Shown here: positions 1 to 8,818 of the stretch, in pieces | Layout: each line of letters starts with the position of its first letter | Numbering within the stretch: the first letter of the stretch is position 1 | DNA from: Herbidospora cretacea | GTDB lineage: Bacteria > Actinomycetota > Actinomycetes > Streptosporangiales > Streptosporangiaceae | Assembly: GCF_001570605.1 (NCBI RefSeq) | Contig: NZ_BBXG01000016.1 | Coordinates: forward strand, 62,001 to 126,000 | DNA: 64,000 nucleotides | Direction: 5' to 3' | Position numbers and translations under genes: made by a program | The notes under the pieces: model-generated | What the model saw: the letters and a program-made list of their open reading frames with translations, nothing else | The model's database searches: none | Told to the model about the DNA's origin: nothing

Positions 1-1
1 C

Positions 2-3000
2 GACGACGTGGTGATCGGCACCCCGGTCAGCGACCGCGAGCTGCCCGAGCTGGAACGCACGGCCGGGATGTTCGTCAACACCGTGGCGCTGCGGACCCGG
101 CTGACCGGCAACCCGACGCTGCGGCAGGTGGTCCGGCTGGCCCGCGAGACGACCATGAGCGCGCTCGACCACCGCACGCTGCCGTTCGACGCGGTCGTCG
201 AGCTGACCGGCGGGCGGCGCGACCTCAGCCACAACCCGGTCTTCCAGGTCATGCTGGTGACCGGGGAGCCCGGCGGGGCCGTCGAGGTCGCGCCGGGCCT
301 GTCCGCCGTGGCCTACGAGCTGTCCGCGCCGCCGGCCCGGTTCGACCTCACGGTGGTGGTGGAGGGCGACGGCGTCCACATCGACTACGCGACCGACCTG
401 TTCGACGCGGCGTCCATCGACGCGATCGGCCACCACATGGTCACCGTCCTGCGCGCCACCGTCGCCGACGCCGACCAGGGCATGTGGGACGTGCCCCTCC
501 AGGTCCACCGGCCCGCGCCCGTGCGGGCCGCCGCCCCGGAATGGGAGATCCGGCCCACCGACGAACCGGCGGTGATCACCGACACCGAGACGGTGACCTA
601 CCGGGAGCTGCTCCGCCGGGCCGCCGCCCTCGACCTGGCCGGGCTGCCCCCGGGCGGCGTCGTCGGGGTACGCCTGCCGACCGGCCCCGACGCCGTCGCC
701 GCCATCGTGGGGATCCTCCAGGCGGGCGGCGCGTACCTGCCGCTCGACCCCGGCCACCCCGATGAACGGGTGGAGCGCCTCCTGACGGCGGCCAACGCCG
801 TCGGCGTCGTGGACCGCGACGGCTTCCACCCCCGGGACCACGCCCCGGTGGAACCCAGCTCGCTGGCCTACGTCATCTTCACCTCGGGCTCGACCGGCAC
901 GCCCAAGGGCGTCGCCGTGGGGCACGAGTCGCTGCGGGCGTTCACCCGGGCCTTCGTGGACGTCCACGGCCTCACCGCCGCCGACCGGGTATTGATGATC
1001 CCGCCGCTGACCTTCGACGCGTCGGTGGGCGACCTGTTCCCGGTGCTCACCACGGGCGGCGCGCTGGTCCTGCACCCCGAACCGGCCCGGCTCGACGCGG
1101 ACGGACTCCTGGCCTTCGTCGAACGCCACGGCGTCACCGCCGTCGACACGGCGGCCTCCCTCTGGCGTCGCTGGGCCGACGAGCTGGCCGGACGGGAGAT
1201 CGACTGGCCGGTCAGGCTGATGATGGTCGGCGGCGAGTCGGTGCCCGGCACGGCCCTCGCGTCGTGGCTGGCCGCGACCGGCACCCCGCTGGTCAACCAC
1301 TACGGGCCGACCGAGGCGACGGTGTGCGCGACCACGTACACGGCCTCGGAGCCCGTCGGCCTGCTGCACCTGCCGATCGGCGCCGAGCTGCCGCACGTGC
1401 GGGCCTACGTCGTGGACAGTCACGGCGGGCTCGCCCCCGACAACGTCTACGGCGAGCTCCACCTGGCCGGCGACTGTCTGGCCTGGGGCTACCTGGGCCA
1501 GCCGGGGATGACGGCCGAGCGGTTCGGGCCCGATCCGTTCTCCGGTGTCCCGGGGGCGCGGATGTACCGGACCGGCGACCTGGTCCGGCGGCGGCTCGAC
1601 GGGACCTTCGAGTTCGCCGGGCGCAAGGACCGGCAGCTCAAGGTCCGGGGCCACCGCATCGAACCCGGCGAGGTCGAGGCCGCGCTGACCGCCCACCCGG
1701 CGGTCGGCGACGCCCACGTCACCTCGGCCGGCGACCGGCTGGTCGCCTACGTCACGGGCGAGGCGGACCTGCGGGCCTGGCTGCGGGAACGCCTGCCCGA
1801 CTACCTCGTGCCCGACGTGTTCGTGGCGCTGGACGCCGTCCCCCGCACCAGCCACGGCAAGGTCGACACCGCGGCGCTGCCCGAGGTCACCGTGTCGACC
1901 CCCTACGAGGCGCCCCGGACCCCGGCGGAACAGGCCGTGGCCGAGGTCTGGTCGGCCGTCGTCGCGGGGGACCGGCGGGTCGGGCGGCGGGACAACTTCT
2001 TCGAGCTCGGCGGGCACTCGCTGCTGGCCGCCCGGGTGCTGGCCGCGCTGAAGGACCGGCTCGGCGTCGCGCTCCCGCTGCGCGCCCTGTTCGAGACGGC
2101 CGACCTGGCCGAACTCGCGGCGACGATCGAGGGAACCCGCGCCACGTCCGACGAGCCCGACCTGCTGGTGGAGGCGGTGCTGCCCGCCGACATCCAGGTC
2201 ACCCGGGCCGCCCGGGTCAGGGAACGTCCGGGCACGACGGTCCTGCTGACCGGAGCGACCGGGTTCCTCGGCGCCCATCTCGCCGCCCGCCTGGCCCCCG
2301 TCTCGGAACTGCTCTGCCTGGTCCGGGCCGACACCCCGGCCGCCGCCGAGGCCCGCGTCCGGGCCGGGTTCGCCGCGCAGGGGCTGCCGGAGGCGCCGGT
2401 CGTCGGCGTCCCCGGCGACCTCGGGTCGCCCCGGTTCGGCCTGTCGGAGGCCGACTTCGCCGCGCTGGCCGACCGGGTCGACGTGATCTGCCACAACGGA
2501 GGGCTGATCAACTTCGCCGAGCCGTACAGCCGCCTGAGGGATGTGAACGTCGGCGGCACGCTGGAGATCCTCCGGCTGGCCGCCCTGGGCGGGGGCGTCC
2601 CGGTCCACCACGTCTCGACGCTCGGGGTCCACCTCGGCAAGGCCTACCAGAGCCGCCGGATCACCGAGGCCGACGTGCCCGAGGACCCGGCCGGGCTGGG
2701 CGGCGGCTACAACCAGACCAAATGGGTCGCCGACCGGCTCGTCGCGCGGGCGCGGGAGCGGGGCGTCCCCGTCTCGATCCACCGCCCGGCCCGCATCGGC
2801 GGCGACAGCCGCACCGGATGGGGCAACGACGGCGACTACTTCAGCCGCCTGCTGGCCACGATGACCCGGCTCGGGATGGCCCCCGACATGCCTTATGACG
2901 AGGACGTCTCGCCGGTCGACCACGTCGCCGACGCGATCGTCCACCACGTCCTGACCGGCGCGGGGGAGGACCACCACTACTTCAACGAGGCGACGATCAC

Positions 3001-3259
3001 CTACGCGGAGATCGCCGCCGCCCTCGGGGTCAGGCTGGTGGCCTGGGAGGAGTGGCGGGCGGCCGTCCACGACGGGCTGCCCGACCTGCCGCTGGCGGCG
3101 TTCGTCACCGAACTGCCCGAGGACCGGCCGGCCTTCCCCCGGCCGTGGTTCGACTGCTCCCGCACCCGAGGGGTGCTGGCCGCCGCCGGGATCACCTGCC
3201 CGCCCGCCGACCGGGCGCTCATCCGGCGTTACGTGGAGGCGATGTGCCTGACCTCGTGA
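2..3259 (+). CDS. Nonribosomal peptide synthetase, C-terminal part (C-A-T-reductase), 5' truncated by the window
   Basis: The frame is open at the left edge, so the true start lies outside; about 1085 codons are visible. Order: end of a condensation domain (residues 1-165, with the late motif IGTPVSDR...FVNT), adenylation domain (about 170-610) with FTSGSTGTPKG, FDASVGD, NHYGPTEA, YRTGDL and GRKDRQLKVRGHRIE, a carrier domain with GGHSLLA whose Ser (about residue 670) takes the phosphopantetheine, and a terminal thioester reductase (about 745-end) with the NAD(P) motif TGATGFLG and a YNQTK active-site pair. A terminal reductase normally releases the peptide as an aldehyde or alcohol instead of an acid. 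The specificity pocket begins Asp-Ala-Gly; I cannot name the amino acid. It overlaps the exporter gene downstream. Confidence 0.95.
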   Translation, partial: DDVVIGTPVSDRELPELERTAGMFVNTVALRTRLTGNPTLRQVVRLARETTMSALDHRTLPFDAVVELTGGRRDLSHNPVFQVMLVTGEPGGAVEVAPGLSAVAYELSAPPARFDLTVVVEGDGVHIDYATDLFDAASIDAIGHHMVTVLRATVADADQGMWDVPLQVHRPAPVRAAAPEWEIRPTDEPAVITDTETVTYRELLRRAAALDLAGLPPGGVVGVRLPTGPDAVAAIVGILQAGGAYLPLDPGHPDERVERLLTAANAVGVVDRDGFHPRDHAPVEPSSLAYVIFTSGSTGTPKGVAVGHESLRAFTRAFVDVHGLTAADRVLMIPPLTFDASVGDLFPVLTTGGALVLHPEPARLDADGLLAFVERHGVTAVDTAASLWRRWADELAGREIDWPVRLMMVGGESVPGTALASWLAATGTPLVNHYGPTEATVCATTYTASEPVGLLHLPIGAELPHVRAYVVDSHGGLAPDNVYGELHLAGDCLAWGYLGQPGMTAERFGPDPFSGVPGARMYRTGDLVRRRLDGTFEFAGRKDRQLKVRGHRIEPGEVEAALTAHPAVGDAHVTSAGDRLVAYVTGEADLRAWLRERLPDYLVPDVFVALDAVPRTSHGKVDTAALPEVTVSTPYEAPRTPAEQAVAEVWSAVVAGDRRVGRRDNFFELGGHSLLAARVLAALKDRLGVALPLRALFETADLAELAATIEGTRATSDEPDLLVEAVLPADIQVTRAARVRERPGTTVLLTGATGFLGAHLAARLAPVSELLCLVRADTPAAAEARVRAGFAAQGLPEAPVVGVPGDLGSPRFGLSEADFAALADRVDVICHNGGLINFAEPYSRLRDVNVGGTLEILRLAALGGGVPVHHVSTLGVHLGKAYQSRRITEADVPEDPAGLGGGYNQTKWVADRLVARARERGVPVSIHRPARIGGDSRTGWGNDGDYFSRLLATMTRLGMAPDMPYDEDVSPVDHVADAIVHHVLTGAGEDHHYFNEATITYAEIAAALGVRLVAWEEWRAAVHDGLPDLPLAAFVTELPEDRPAFPRPWFDCSRTRGVLAAAGITCPPADRALIRRYVEAMCLTS

Positions 3260-4542
3260 GATTCGGCATCGTCTGGCTGTCGTCGCTGGTCTCCGGCGTC
3301 GGTTCGAGCCTGACGGGCTTCGTGCTCGGCGTCTGGGTCTACCAGAACACCGAGTCGACCACCCTGTTCGCGCTGGTCATGCTGTCGGGGCTGCTGCCCG
3401 CGATCCTGGTCGGCCCGTTCGCGGGGGTGATCGTCGACCGGTTCGACCGGCGGCGGGTGCTCATCGTCAGCGACTGCGTCGTGGCGCTGTCGACCGGCGC
3501 GCAGGCGCTGCTGCTCTACAACGACGCGCTCCAGGTGTGGCACATCTGCCTCGGCTCGCTGGTCGGCGCGATCTGCGGCACGCTGCACATGACGACCTAC
3601 CAGGCGATGACGCCGCTGCTCATCCCCGAACGCCACCTCGCCCGCGCCAACGGCCTCATGCAGATCACCGTGGCCACCCAGATCGCCGCCCCGCTGGCGG
3701 CCGGCGCGCTGCTCGGCGCGATCGGCATGGCCGGGGTGCTGGTGCTCGACCTGGTGACGTTCGCGGTGGCGGTGACGACGCTGGTCGTGGTGAAGCTGCC
3801 CGCGTCGGTCGTGAAGGCCCCCGGCGCCGGTTCGGCCAGGGCGCCGCTGGCGGACCTGGCGTACGGCTGGCACTACCTGCGGCGGCGGCGCGACCTGATG
3901 TCGCTGACGCTGACGTTCACGGCGTACAACTTCTGCTTCGCCGTGGCCGGGGTGCTGGTGCAGCCGCTCATCCTGTCGTTCGGCTCCCCGGCCGTGCTCG
4001 GCGCGCTGATGTTCGCCGGCGGGTCGGGGGTCTTCCTCGGCGGCCTGGTGATGGGCGTGTGGGGCGGGCCGAAGAGGCGCATCCGGGGCATGGGCGTGTT
4101 CATGCTGCTCGGGTCGCTGTTCCTCGTCCTGCACACCGTGCGCCCCGACCCGTGGGTGGTGGCCTTCGCGGCGGCGGCGTTCCTGTTCACGCTGCCGGTC
4201 GTGCAGGGTTCCGGGAACGCGGTGCTCCAGTCGGGCATCGAACCCGACAGCCTCGGCCGCGTGCTGGGCACGGTGCACTCCATCGGCGGCATCGCCTCGC
4301 CGTTCGCCTACCTGCTGGCCGGGCCGCTGGCCGAACACGTCGCCGGGCCGTGGCTTTCGCCCGGCGGCGCGCTCGCCTCCAGCGCCGGCTCGCTCATCGG
4401 CACCGGCGAGGGCCGGGGGATCGCGTTCGTCATCCTGGCCGACGCCGTGATCCTGCTCCTGGTCGCGGTACGGGTGCTGTTCCTGCGCGAGCCCGCGCCG
4501 AGGAAGACCGAGGAGGTGCCCGATGCCGTTGCCACCGCATGA
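3244..4542 (+). CDS. MFS transporter, probable exporter of the peptide product
   Basis: A 432-residue, strongly hydrophobic protein with about 12 membrane segments and the MFS loop-2/3 motif GVIVDRFDRRRVL near residue 60. It belongs to the enterobactin-exporter-like (MFS_3) group. GTG 3244 is chosen because GGAGG lies 4-5 bases upstream; GTG 3256, which overlaps the NRPS stop as GTGA, is the alternative. It overlaps the NRPS gene by 16 bases and the methyltransferase gene by 20, so it is translated within the NRPS operon. Export of the NRPS product, or self-resistance, is inferred from context. Confidence 0.88.
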   Translation: MPDLVRFGIVWLSSLVSGVGSSLTGFVLGVWVYQNTESTTLFALVMLSGLLPAILVGPFAGVIVDRFDRRRVLIVSDCVVALSTGAQALLLYNDALQVWHICLGSLVGAICGTLHMTTYQAMTPLLIPERHLARANGLMQITVATQIAAPLAAGALLGAIGMAGVLVLDLVTFAVAVTTLVVVKLPASVVKAPGAGSARAPLADLAYGWHYLRRRRDLMSLTLTFTAYNFCFAVAGVLVQPLILSFGSPAVLGALMFAGGSGVFLGGLVMGVWGGPKRRIRGMGVFMLLGSLFLVLHTVRPDPWVVAFAAAAFLFTLPVVQGSGNAVLQSGIEPDSLGRVLGTVHSIGGIASPFAYLLAGPLAEHVAGPWLSPGGALASSAGSLIGTGEGRGIAFVILADAVILLLVAVRVLFLREPAPRKTEEVPDAVATA

Positions 4543-5452
4543 CCCAGGCCCGTCGACCGACCTCGTCGGCGCGATGTCCTTCCACGCCGCAGACGCGGCG
4601 GTCCGGCTGGGCGTCTTCGACGCGCTGCCCGGCACCGCCGCCGAGCTCGCCAAGGCGACCGGGGCCGACGAGGAGGGCCTGACCCTCCTGCTCGACCTGC
4701 TGACGACGACCGGCTACCTCGCCCGGCACGACGACGTCTTCACCGCGACCGCGATGTGGACCGGCTCGGGCTGGGCCACCCCGCTGCGCCTGTGGGGCGC
4801 CATCATCGGCGAGTTCTGGCGCGACCTCTACGACGGCCTGGCGACCGGCCGTCCCCGCGCCGACTTCTACCGCTGGCTGTCGGCCCGCCCCGCTGACCTG
4901 GCCGTCTTCCACCAGCTCCAGTCGGGCCTGGCGGGCTGGCTGGCCGAGGAGGTCGTGGAGCTGATCCCGATGACCCCCGGACGGCTGGCCGACGTCGGCG
5001 GCGGGCGCGGCGTGTTCGCCCAGGCCTTCCTCGACCGGACGCCCGGCCTCTCGGCGGTCGTCGTCGACCTGCCGGGAACCCCGTGCGAGCTGCCCCTGCT
5101 GGAGGCCGACCTCGCGGAGCCGCTGGTCCTCGACGGCTACGACCACGTGCTGCTGTTCAACGTGGTCCACGGCTTCTCGCGCTCCCGTGCGCGCGGCCTC
5201 GTCCACGAGGCGGTGGCGTCGGGAGGCGACGTCCACATCCTGGAGACCACGACGGCCCCGCGCGGCGGCGTGGCCGACCAGGCCTTCACCGAGGGCTTCG
5301 CGCTGAACCTGTGGCTCACCCAGGGCGGCCGCCTCTACACCGCCGACGAGCTCGAAGGCTGGCTCCGCGAGGCCGGCGCCGCCGACGTCACCCGAACCGA
5401 CCTGACCCGTTCCCCCACGCACACCCTGATCACCGCAAGGAGCGCGCCGTGA
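4523..5452 (+). CDS. SAM-dependent O-methyltransferase (class-I, acetylserotonin/hydroxyneurosporene type)
   Basis: 309 residues. The N-terminal helical/winged part (about 1-90) is the dimerisation domain of the Methyltransf_2 family. The SAM site appears as [16 protein letters not shown] near residue 155, followed by VVVDLP (acidic residue for the SAM ribose). The ATG at 4523 follows GAGGAGGTG. The gene lies inside the NRPS operon, between the exporter and the MbtH gene, and ends in a GTGA overlap. A tailoring role on the peptide is inferred; the hydroxyl acceptor is unknown. Confidence 0.88.
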   Translation: MPLPPHDPGPSTDLVGAMSFHAADAAVRLGVFDALPGTAAELAKATGADEEGLTLLLDLLTTTGYLARHDDVFTATAMWTGSGWATPLRLWGAIIGEFWRDLYDGLATGRPRADFYRWLSARPADLAVFHQLQSGLAGWLAEEVVELIPMTPGRLADVGGGRGVFAQAFLDRTPGLSAVVVDLPGTPCELPLLEADLAEPLVLDGYDHVLLFNVVHGFSRSRARGLVHEAVASGGDVHILETTTAPRGGVADQAFTEGFALNLWLTQGGRLYTADELEGWLREAGAADVTRTDLTRSPTHTLITARSAP

Positions 5453-5622
5453 CCCACCTGGTCGTCCGCAACGACGAGGAGCAGTACTCCATCTGGCAGA
5501 CCGGCCGGGACATCCCCGACGGCTGGCACCCCGACGGGTTCGAGGGCACCAAGGAAGAGTGCCTCGCCCACATCGAGGAGGTCTGGACGGACATGCGCCC
5601 CAAGAGCGCCCGCCCTGCTTGA
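5449..5622 (+). CDS. MbtH-like NRPS chaperone
   Basis: 57 residues, starting at the GTG that overlaps the methyltransferase stop (GTGA). It carries the MbtH signature almost complete: N-D-E-E-x-[18 protein letters not shown] and [11 protein letters not shown]. MbtH proteins bind the adenylation domain and are often needed for its folding or activity. As the last gene of the operon it probably serves the NRPS at the left edge. In the family the SIW is usually followed by Pro; here it is Gln. Confidence 0.95.
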   Translation: MTHLVVRNDEEQYSIWQTGRDIPDGWHPDGFEGTKEECLAHIEEVWTDMRPKSARPA

Positions 5623-5656
5623 TCGGACCCGCCTGATCTGACCCGCCTGATCAGCG

Positions 5657-5685
5657 CCGCGTCCGGGCGGTCCGCCCGGACGCGG
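5657..5685. terminator. Perfect 14-bp inverted repeat, probable bidirectional terminator
   Basis: CCGCGTCCGGGCGG and its exact reverse complement are separated by one base, giving about 12 pairs around a 5-nt loop. It lies 35 bases after the MbtH stop and just past the stop of the His-rich ORF that points towards it. There is no T-run, as is usual in actinomycetes. Confidence 0.75.
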
Positions 5686-5692
5686 TGTCGTG

Positions 5693-5806
5693 CTAGTGAG
5701 CCGAGTGGTCGTGGCAGTGGCCGGGACCACAGGCGGCCTCGGAGGCGCAGTCGAGCTCGTGCTCGTGGTCGGCGTCCTCGTGGTCGTGGTGCGGGTGGTC
5801 GTTCAT
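5693..5806 (-). CDS. Small His-rich, Cys-containing protein (37 aa), putative metal binder
   Basis: The start is ATG preceded by GGAGGGG at a 5-6 base spacing, an excellent ribosome site. The peptide holds 10 His, 3 Cys and many Asp/Glu: an N-terminal HPHHDHEDADHEHE block, then C-x5-C and GHCHDH. No signal peptide or membrane segment is present. The composition suggests binding of Zn, Ni or Cu in the cytoplasm, but no family is recognised. It is convergent with the MbtH gene and shares the 5657-5685 hairpin. The 160 bases upstream are comparatively AT-rich. Confidence 0.6.
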   Translation of the reverse strand: MNDHPHHDHEDADHEHELDCASEAACGPGHCHDHSAH

Positions 5807-5970
5807 GATGTCCCCTCCGTCGGAACAAAGATGATTACGGAGAGTTATCGACCGGTTGCGCCGGAGGCAAACGTATACGAGCGTTGACCGGCGTCGACTG
5901 AGGCCCGATTTCGTCGAGTTCCGACGATCCTGTGGCTATCCTTGCAGTCGAACTGCTGGAAGGGGATGCC

Positions 5971-7206
5971 ATGCTCATCCGGTTCGAGGTGGCCAACTTC
6001 CGCTCCATCCTGGAGCCGGCCGAGCTGTCGATGGTCGCCGTCGACGTCGACCGGCCCGAAGCCCGGCCGGTGGCGAGTCTGGGCGCGAGCCTGCTTCCGG
6101 TCGCGGCGATCTACGGGCCGAACGCGTCGGGCAAGACCAACGTCATCGAGGCGCTGCAATGGCTGGTGGACGCGGTGGCCGACTCGCTTCGCTTCTGGGA
6201 CGACAGCATCCCGATCGAGCGCTTCGCCTTCCTGGACGGCGGTGATCGCCCTTCGGAGTTCACCGTCGAGATGGAGATATCGGGTGTTCGATTCGAGTAC
6301 GTCGTCGAACTCGACGATCGAGAAGTCGTGTACGAGGCGCTGTTCCACTATCCCGAGAAGAAACGCCGACGGATTTTCGAGCGCGAAGGCCTGACCCTGA
6401 AACTGCAGCGGGGGCTCGGCGCGATCTCCGGGACGCGGGAACTGCTGACCGACAGGGTTCTCGTCCTGACGATCGCCCGCCGATTCGACGAGCCTCTCGT
6501 CGGTGACTTCTCCCGGCAGCTGCTTGACGTGCAGTCGATAGGGACCTGGCGACGGCGTGCGCGGATGCTTCGCCGACCGGCCAACACCGGGGCGTGGTTC
6601 GACGGTGCGAGACCGGCGTCTCAGCCGGAAACGCGGGGACGGGCTCTGGCATTACTGCGCTTGGCCGACCTGGGAATCGAGGACGTCGTCATCGACAAAG
6701 TCGAAACTCAGGATCGAGTCGCGGATCTGCCGGTGCAACGAACTCGTGTGCGCATGGTTCACAACATCCGTGGCACGCGAGGGCTGCTCGAACTCGTCGC
6801 GGAGTCGGAGGGAACCCGGACCTGGTACCGGTTGATCGGCCCCATCTTGACGGCGCTCGAGGCAGGCAGCCTGCTCGTCCTCGACGAACTGGACGCCAGC
6901 CTCCATCCCACGCTGTCCGCCCAGCTCATCCGCCTGTTCGCCGATCCGGCGACCAACCCCGAGGGGGCACAGCTCATCTTCACGTCCCATGACACGAGCC
7001 TGCTCAACCATCTGAACCGTGACGAGGTGTGGCTGACCGAGAAGGGCGAAGACGGTGCCACCAGGCTGGGAGCACTGGCGGAGTTCGCCGGAGAGCGGGT
7101 GAGGCGGTCGCAGAATCTCGAGAAGGCCTACCTGCACGGCAGGTTCGGCGCGATTCCCGATGTGGACAGGACCGATTTCCTGCGTTCCCTGGGATTGATC
7201 GGCTGA
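5971..7206 (+). CDS. RloA-like AAA/ABC-type ATPase (AAA_15/AAA_21 family)
   Basis: 411 residues. N-terminal MLIRFEVANFRSI is the typical first strand of OLD/RecF-like ATPases. Walker A is GPNASGKT (about residues 49-56). Walker B is LLVLDELDASLHP (about 300-312), with the downstream H-loop IFTSHD (about 337). The ATG at 5971 has GGAAGGGG upstream. The rloB-like gene follows after 7 bases, a pairing known from restriction-linked and defence loci, where the ATPase is thought to sense or energise and RloB to act. Codon choice is visibly less GC3-biased than in the NRPS genes, which fits acquisition by transfer. Confidence 0.88.
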   Translation: MLIRFEVANFRSILEPAELSMVAVDVDRPEARPVASLGASLLPVAAIYGPNASGKTNVIEALQWLVDAVADSLRFWDDSIPIERFAFLDGGDRPSEFTVEMEISGVRFEYVVELDDREVVYEALFHYPEKKRRRIFEREGLTLKLQRGLGAISGTRELLTDRVLVLTIARRFDEPLVGDFSRQLLDVQSIGTWRRRARMLRRPANTGAWFDGARPASQPETRGRALALLRLADLGIEDVVIDKVETQDRVADLPVQRTRVRMVHNIRGTRGLLELVAESEGTRTWYRLIGPILTALEAGSLLVLDELDASLHPTLSAQLIRLFADPATNPEGAQLIFTSHDTSLLNHLNRDEVWLTEKGEDGATRLGALAEFAGERVRRSQNLEKAYLHGRFGAIPDVDRTDFLRSLGLIG

Positions 7207-7213
7207 TCGAGCG

Positions 7214-7837
7214 ATGTCCCCCCGCCGCACCAAGGCCAAAGATCTCCAGCGTAAAGTCGCGAACCGCCCCGAACGCAGGACCATCGTCGTCTTCTGCGAA
7301 GGCGAGGCGTCAGAACCCGACTACATCAAGGGACTGAAGCGCCTTCCGCACGTCCGGGAGAACACCGCCGTCGAAATCGAGATCGACCCCGACCAGGGAG
7401 TCCCGATGACCCTGGTCAAGCGCGCTGTCGAACGTCAAGCCGACGACGAGGTCGACGAGTGCTGGTGCGTCTTCGACGTGGAGTGGCCGAAGAACCACCC
7501 CAATCTTCGGCAGGCTCTCGACCTGGCTCGGCGGCACGGTGTCAAAGTGGCGGTCTCCAACCCGTGCTTCGAGGTCTGGCTCATTCTCCACCTGCGAGAC
7601 CAGACCGGATTCCTCAGCTCGGACGAGGCCGAGAGAAAGAGCCGAAAGCTCGACGGCCGACCCGGCAAGAGCATCGATCCACAGGTCTATCTGGCACACC
7701 GGGACAAGGCGGTCAGGCGGGCGCGGGCCCTGGCCGCCCGCCACGCCGCCGGGGGCACCGAGTTCCCCCACGACAACCCGTCGTCGTCGATGCCCGAGTT
7801 ACTGGCCGCGATCGAGAAGCCGCCCGGCAAGCCCTGA
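7214..7837 (+). CDS. RloB-domain protein, partner of the upstream ATPase
   Basis: 207 residues. RloB family motifs are clear: VVFCEGEASEPDYIKGL near residue 20, CWCVFDVEW near 80, SNPCFEVWLILH near 115 and DNPSSS near the C-terminus. The acidic residues in the first two motifs resemble a Toprim-like metal site; nuclease activity is proposed for such proteins but is not visible here. The gene starts 8 bases after the ATPase stop and is surely co-transcribed. Function in anti-phage defence is inferred from the pairing, not shown. Confidence 0.85.
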   Translation: MSPRRTKAKDLQRKVANRPERRTIVVFCEGEASEPDYIKGLKRLPHVRENTAVEIEIDPDQGVPMTLVKRAVERQADDEVDECWCVFDVEWPKNHPNLRQALDLARRHGVKVAVSNPCFEVWLILHLRDQTGFLSSDEAERKSRKLDGRPGKSIDPQVYLAHRDKAVRRARALAARHAAGGTEFPHDNPSSSMPELLAAIEKPPGKP

Positions 7838-7854
7838 ATGCCTGCCGGACGACC

Positions 7855-8700
7855 TCAGAAATCCGCGCGCGTCGCCGTTCCGCGCAGGATCCGGTGGTCC
7901 GACAGCCAGGGCAGCCAGCCGCCGCCGCTCGCCGTGCGGTGGGTGAAGTGGCCGCTCAGCAGGATGTAGTCGATTTTCAGGTCCTGCTCGGGGAAGGTCA
8001 CCCGGGCCATCGGGTCGATCTCGTGGAAGCGGCGGTAGAGGTTGCGGATCGGGGCCGTCCCCGGGCTCAGGTTGAGGTCGCCGCCGATGATGAGCGGGCC
8101 CGTCCATCCCCGGATGACCGCGTCGATGTAGTTGACGTGCATCTCCCGGTTGTGGCCCTTGTAGTCGACGTGGGTCGTGCAGAGGCGGGTCGGGCGGTAG
8201 GTGAGGACCGCGTCCACGCAGAGCAGGGCGCGGGGTTCGTCGTGGCGGGGGTTCGGGAGGGCCCAGACGGCGCGGTCGATGACCGGGCCCTTGACGAAGA
8301 CGGCGATGCCGAAGCGGTGGTCGCCCCAGTTCCGCTTGCACGACCTGTTCTCGCGGACGGTGACGACGTATTCGGCGTGGTAGCTGCCGGCGAGGCGGGC
8401 GCGGAGCGCGTCGAACTGCTTCCCGCACACCTCTTGGAGGAAGACGGCGTCGGCGCCCTCGATCTGGCGGAGCAGGATCGACGTCCACGTGTTCAGCGAG
8501 AAACCGGTCTGGCAGAGGCCGCCGCAGACGTTGAACGTCAGCAGTTTGAGCGGTTCGGGGGCGGGCTCGGGCTCGGGTTCCGGAGTGACGACCGGAACCG
8601 GCGTGGTCACGGACGCCGGTTCCGGCGGCACGGGTGTGGTTCCCGGCACCGATGCTGGTGATGACAAAAGCCCCATAATGGCAATAAGTCGTGTTATCAC
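7855..8700 (-). CDS. Secreted endonuclease/exonuclease/phosphatase (EEP) family protein
   Basis: 281 residues. A short signal peptide is followed by a Pro/Thr/Glu-rich linker (about 15-50). The EEP core shows LTFNVCGG, FLQEVCGK (metal Glu), HVDYKGHNRE, GGDLNLSPG (catalytic Asp and Asn), IDYILLSG and SDHRIL (catalytic His), so all canonical metal and catalytic positions are present. The substrate may be DNA, a phospholipid or another phosphoester. The start is GTG with GGGGGAGG upstream. It stands alone, convergent with rloB and divergent from the GntR gene. Confidence 0.87.
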   Translation of the reverse strand: MITRLIAIMGLLSSPASVPGTTPVPPEPASVTTPVPVVTPEPEPEPAPEPLKLLTFNVCGGLCQTGFSLNTWTSILLRQIEGADAVFLQEVCGKQFDALRARLAGSYHAEYVVTVRENRSCKRNWGDHRFGIAVFVKGPVIDRAVWALPNPRHDEPRALLCVDAVLTYRPTRLCTTHVDYKGHNREMHVNYIDAVIRGWTGPLIIGGDLNLSPGTAPIRNLYRRFHEIDPMARVTFPEQDLKIDYILLSGHFTHRTASGGGWLPWLSDHRILRGTATRADF

Positions 8701-8818
8701 GCTTTACCTCCCCCAAAGGTGTCTCTAATGGTACAGAAGTGCCTTTTAGTACCTGTGGGAAGGTGTGCCCACGGAAGCGCATGATTGATCTGCCAAAGTT
8801 GGAGCAAGAGGAGGTGGC

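Noticed and set aside
3229-4653. Long minus-strand open frame antisense to the exporter
   Set aside because: The frame is the mirror of GC3-rich codons and gives His/Arg/Gln/Gly-rich nonsense protein; the plus strand carries clear MFS features. The same applies to long frames at 10218-11789, 12754-13989, 17373-19361 and 62344-63900.
5690-5887. Plus-strand Val-rich frame across the His-rich ORF
   Set aside because: It is the complement of His codons (GTG/GTC), has no ribosome site and no protein-like features; the minus-strand ORF explains it.
8730-8753. GGTAC...GTACC inverted repeat between the EEP and GntR genes
   Set aside because: Arms are only 5 bp with a 14-base spacer; this could easily occur by chance.
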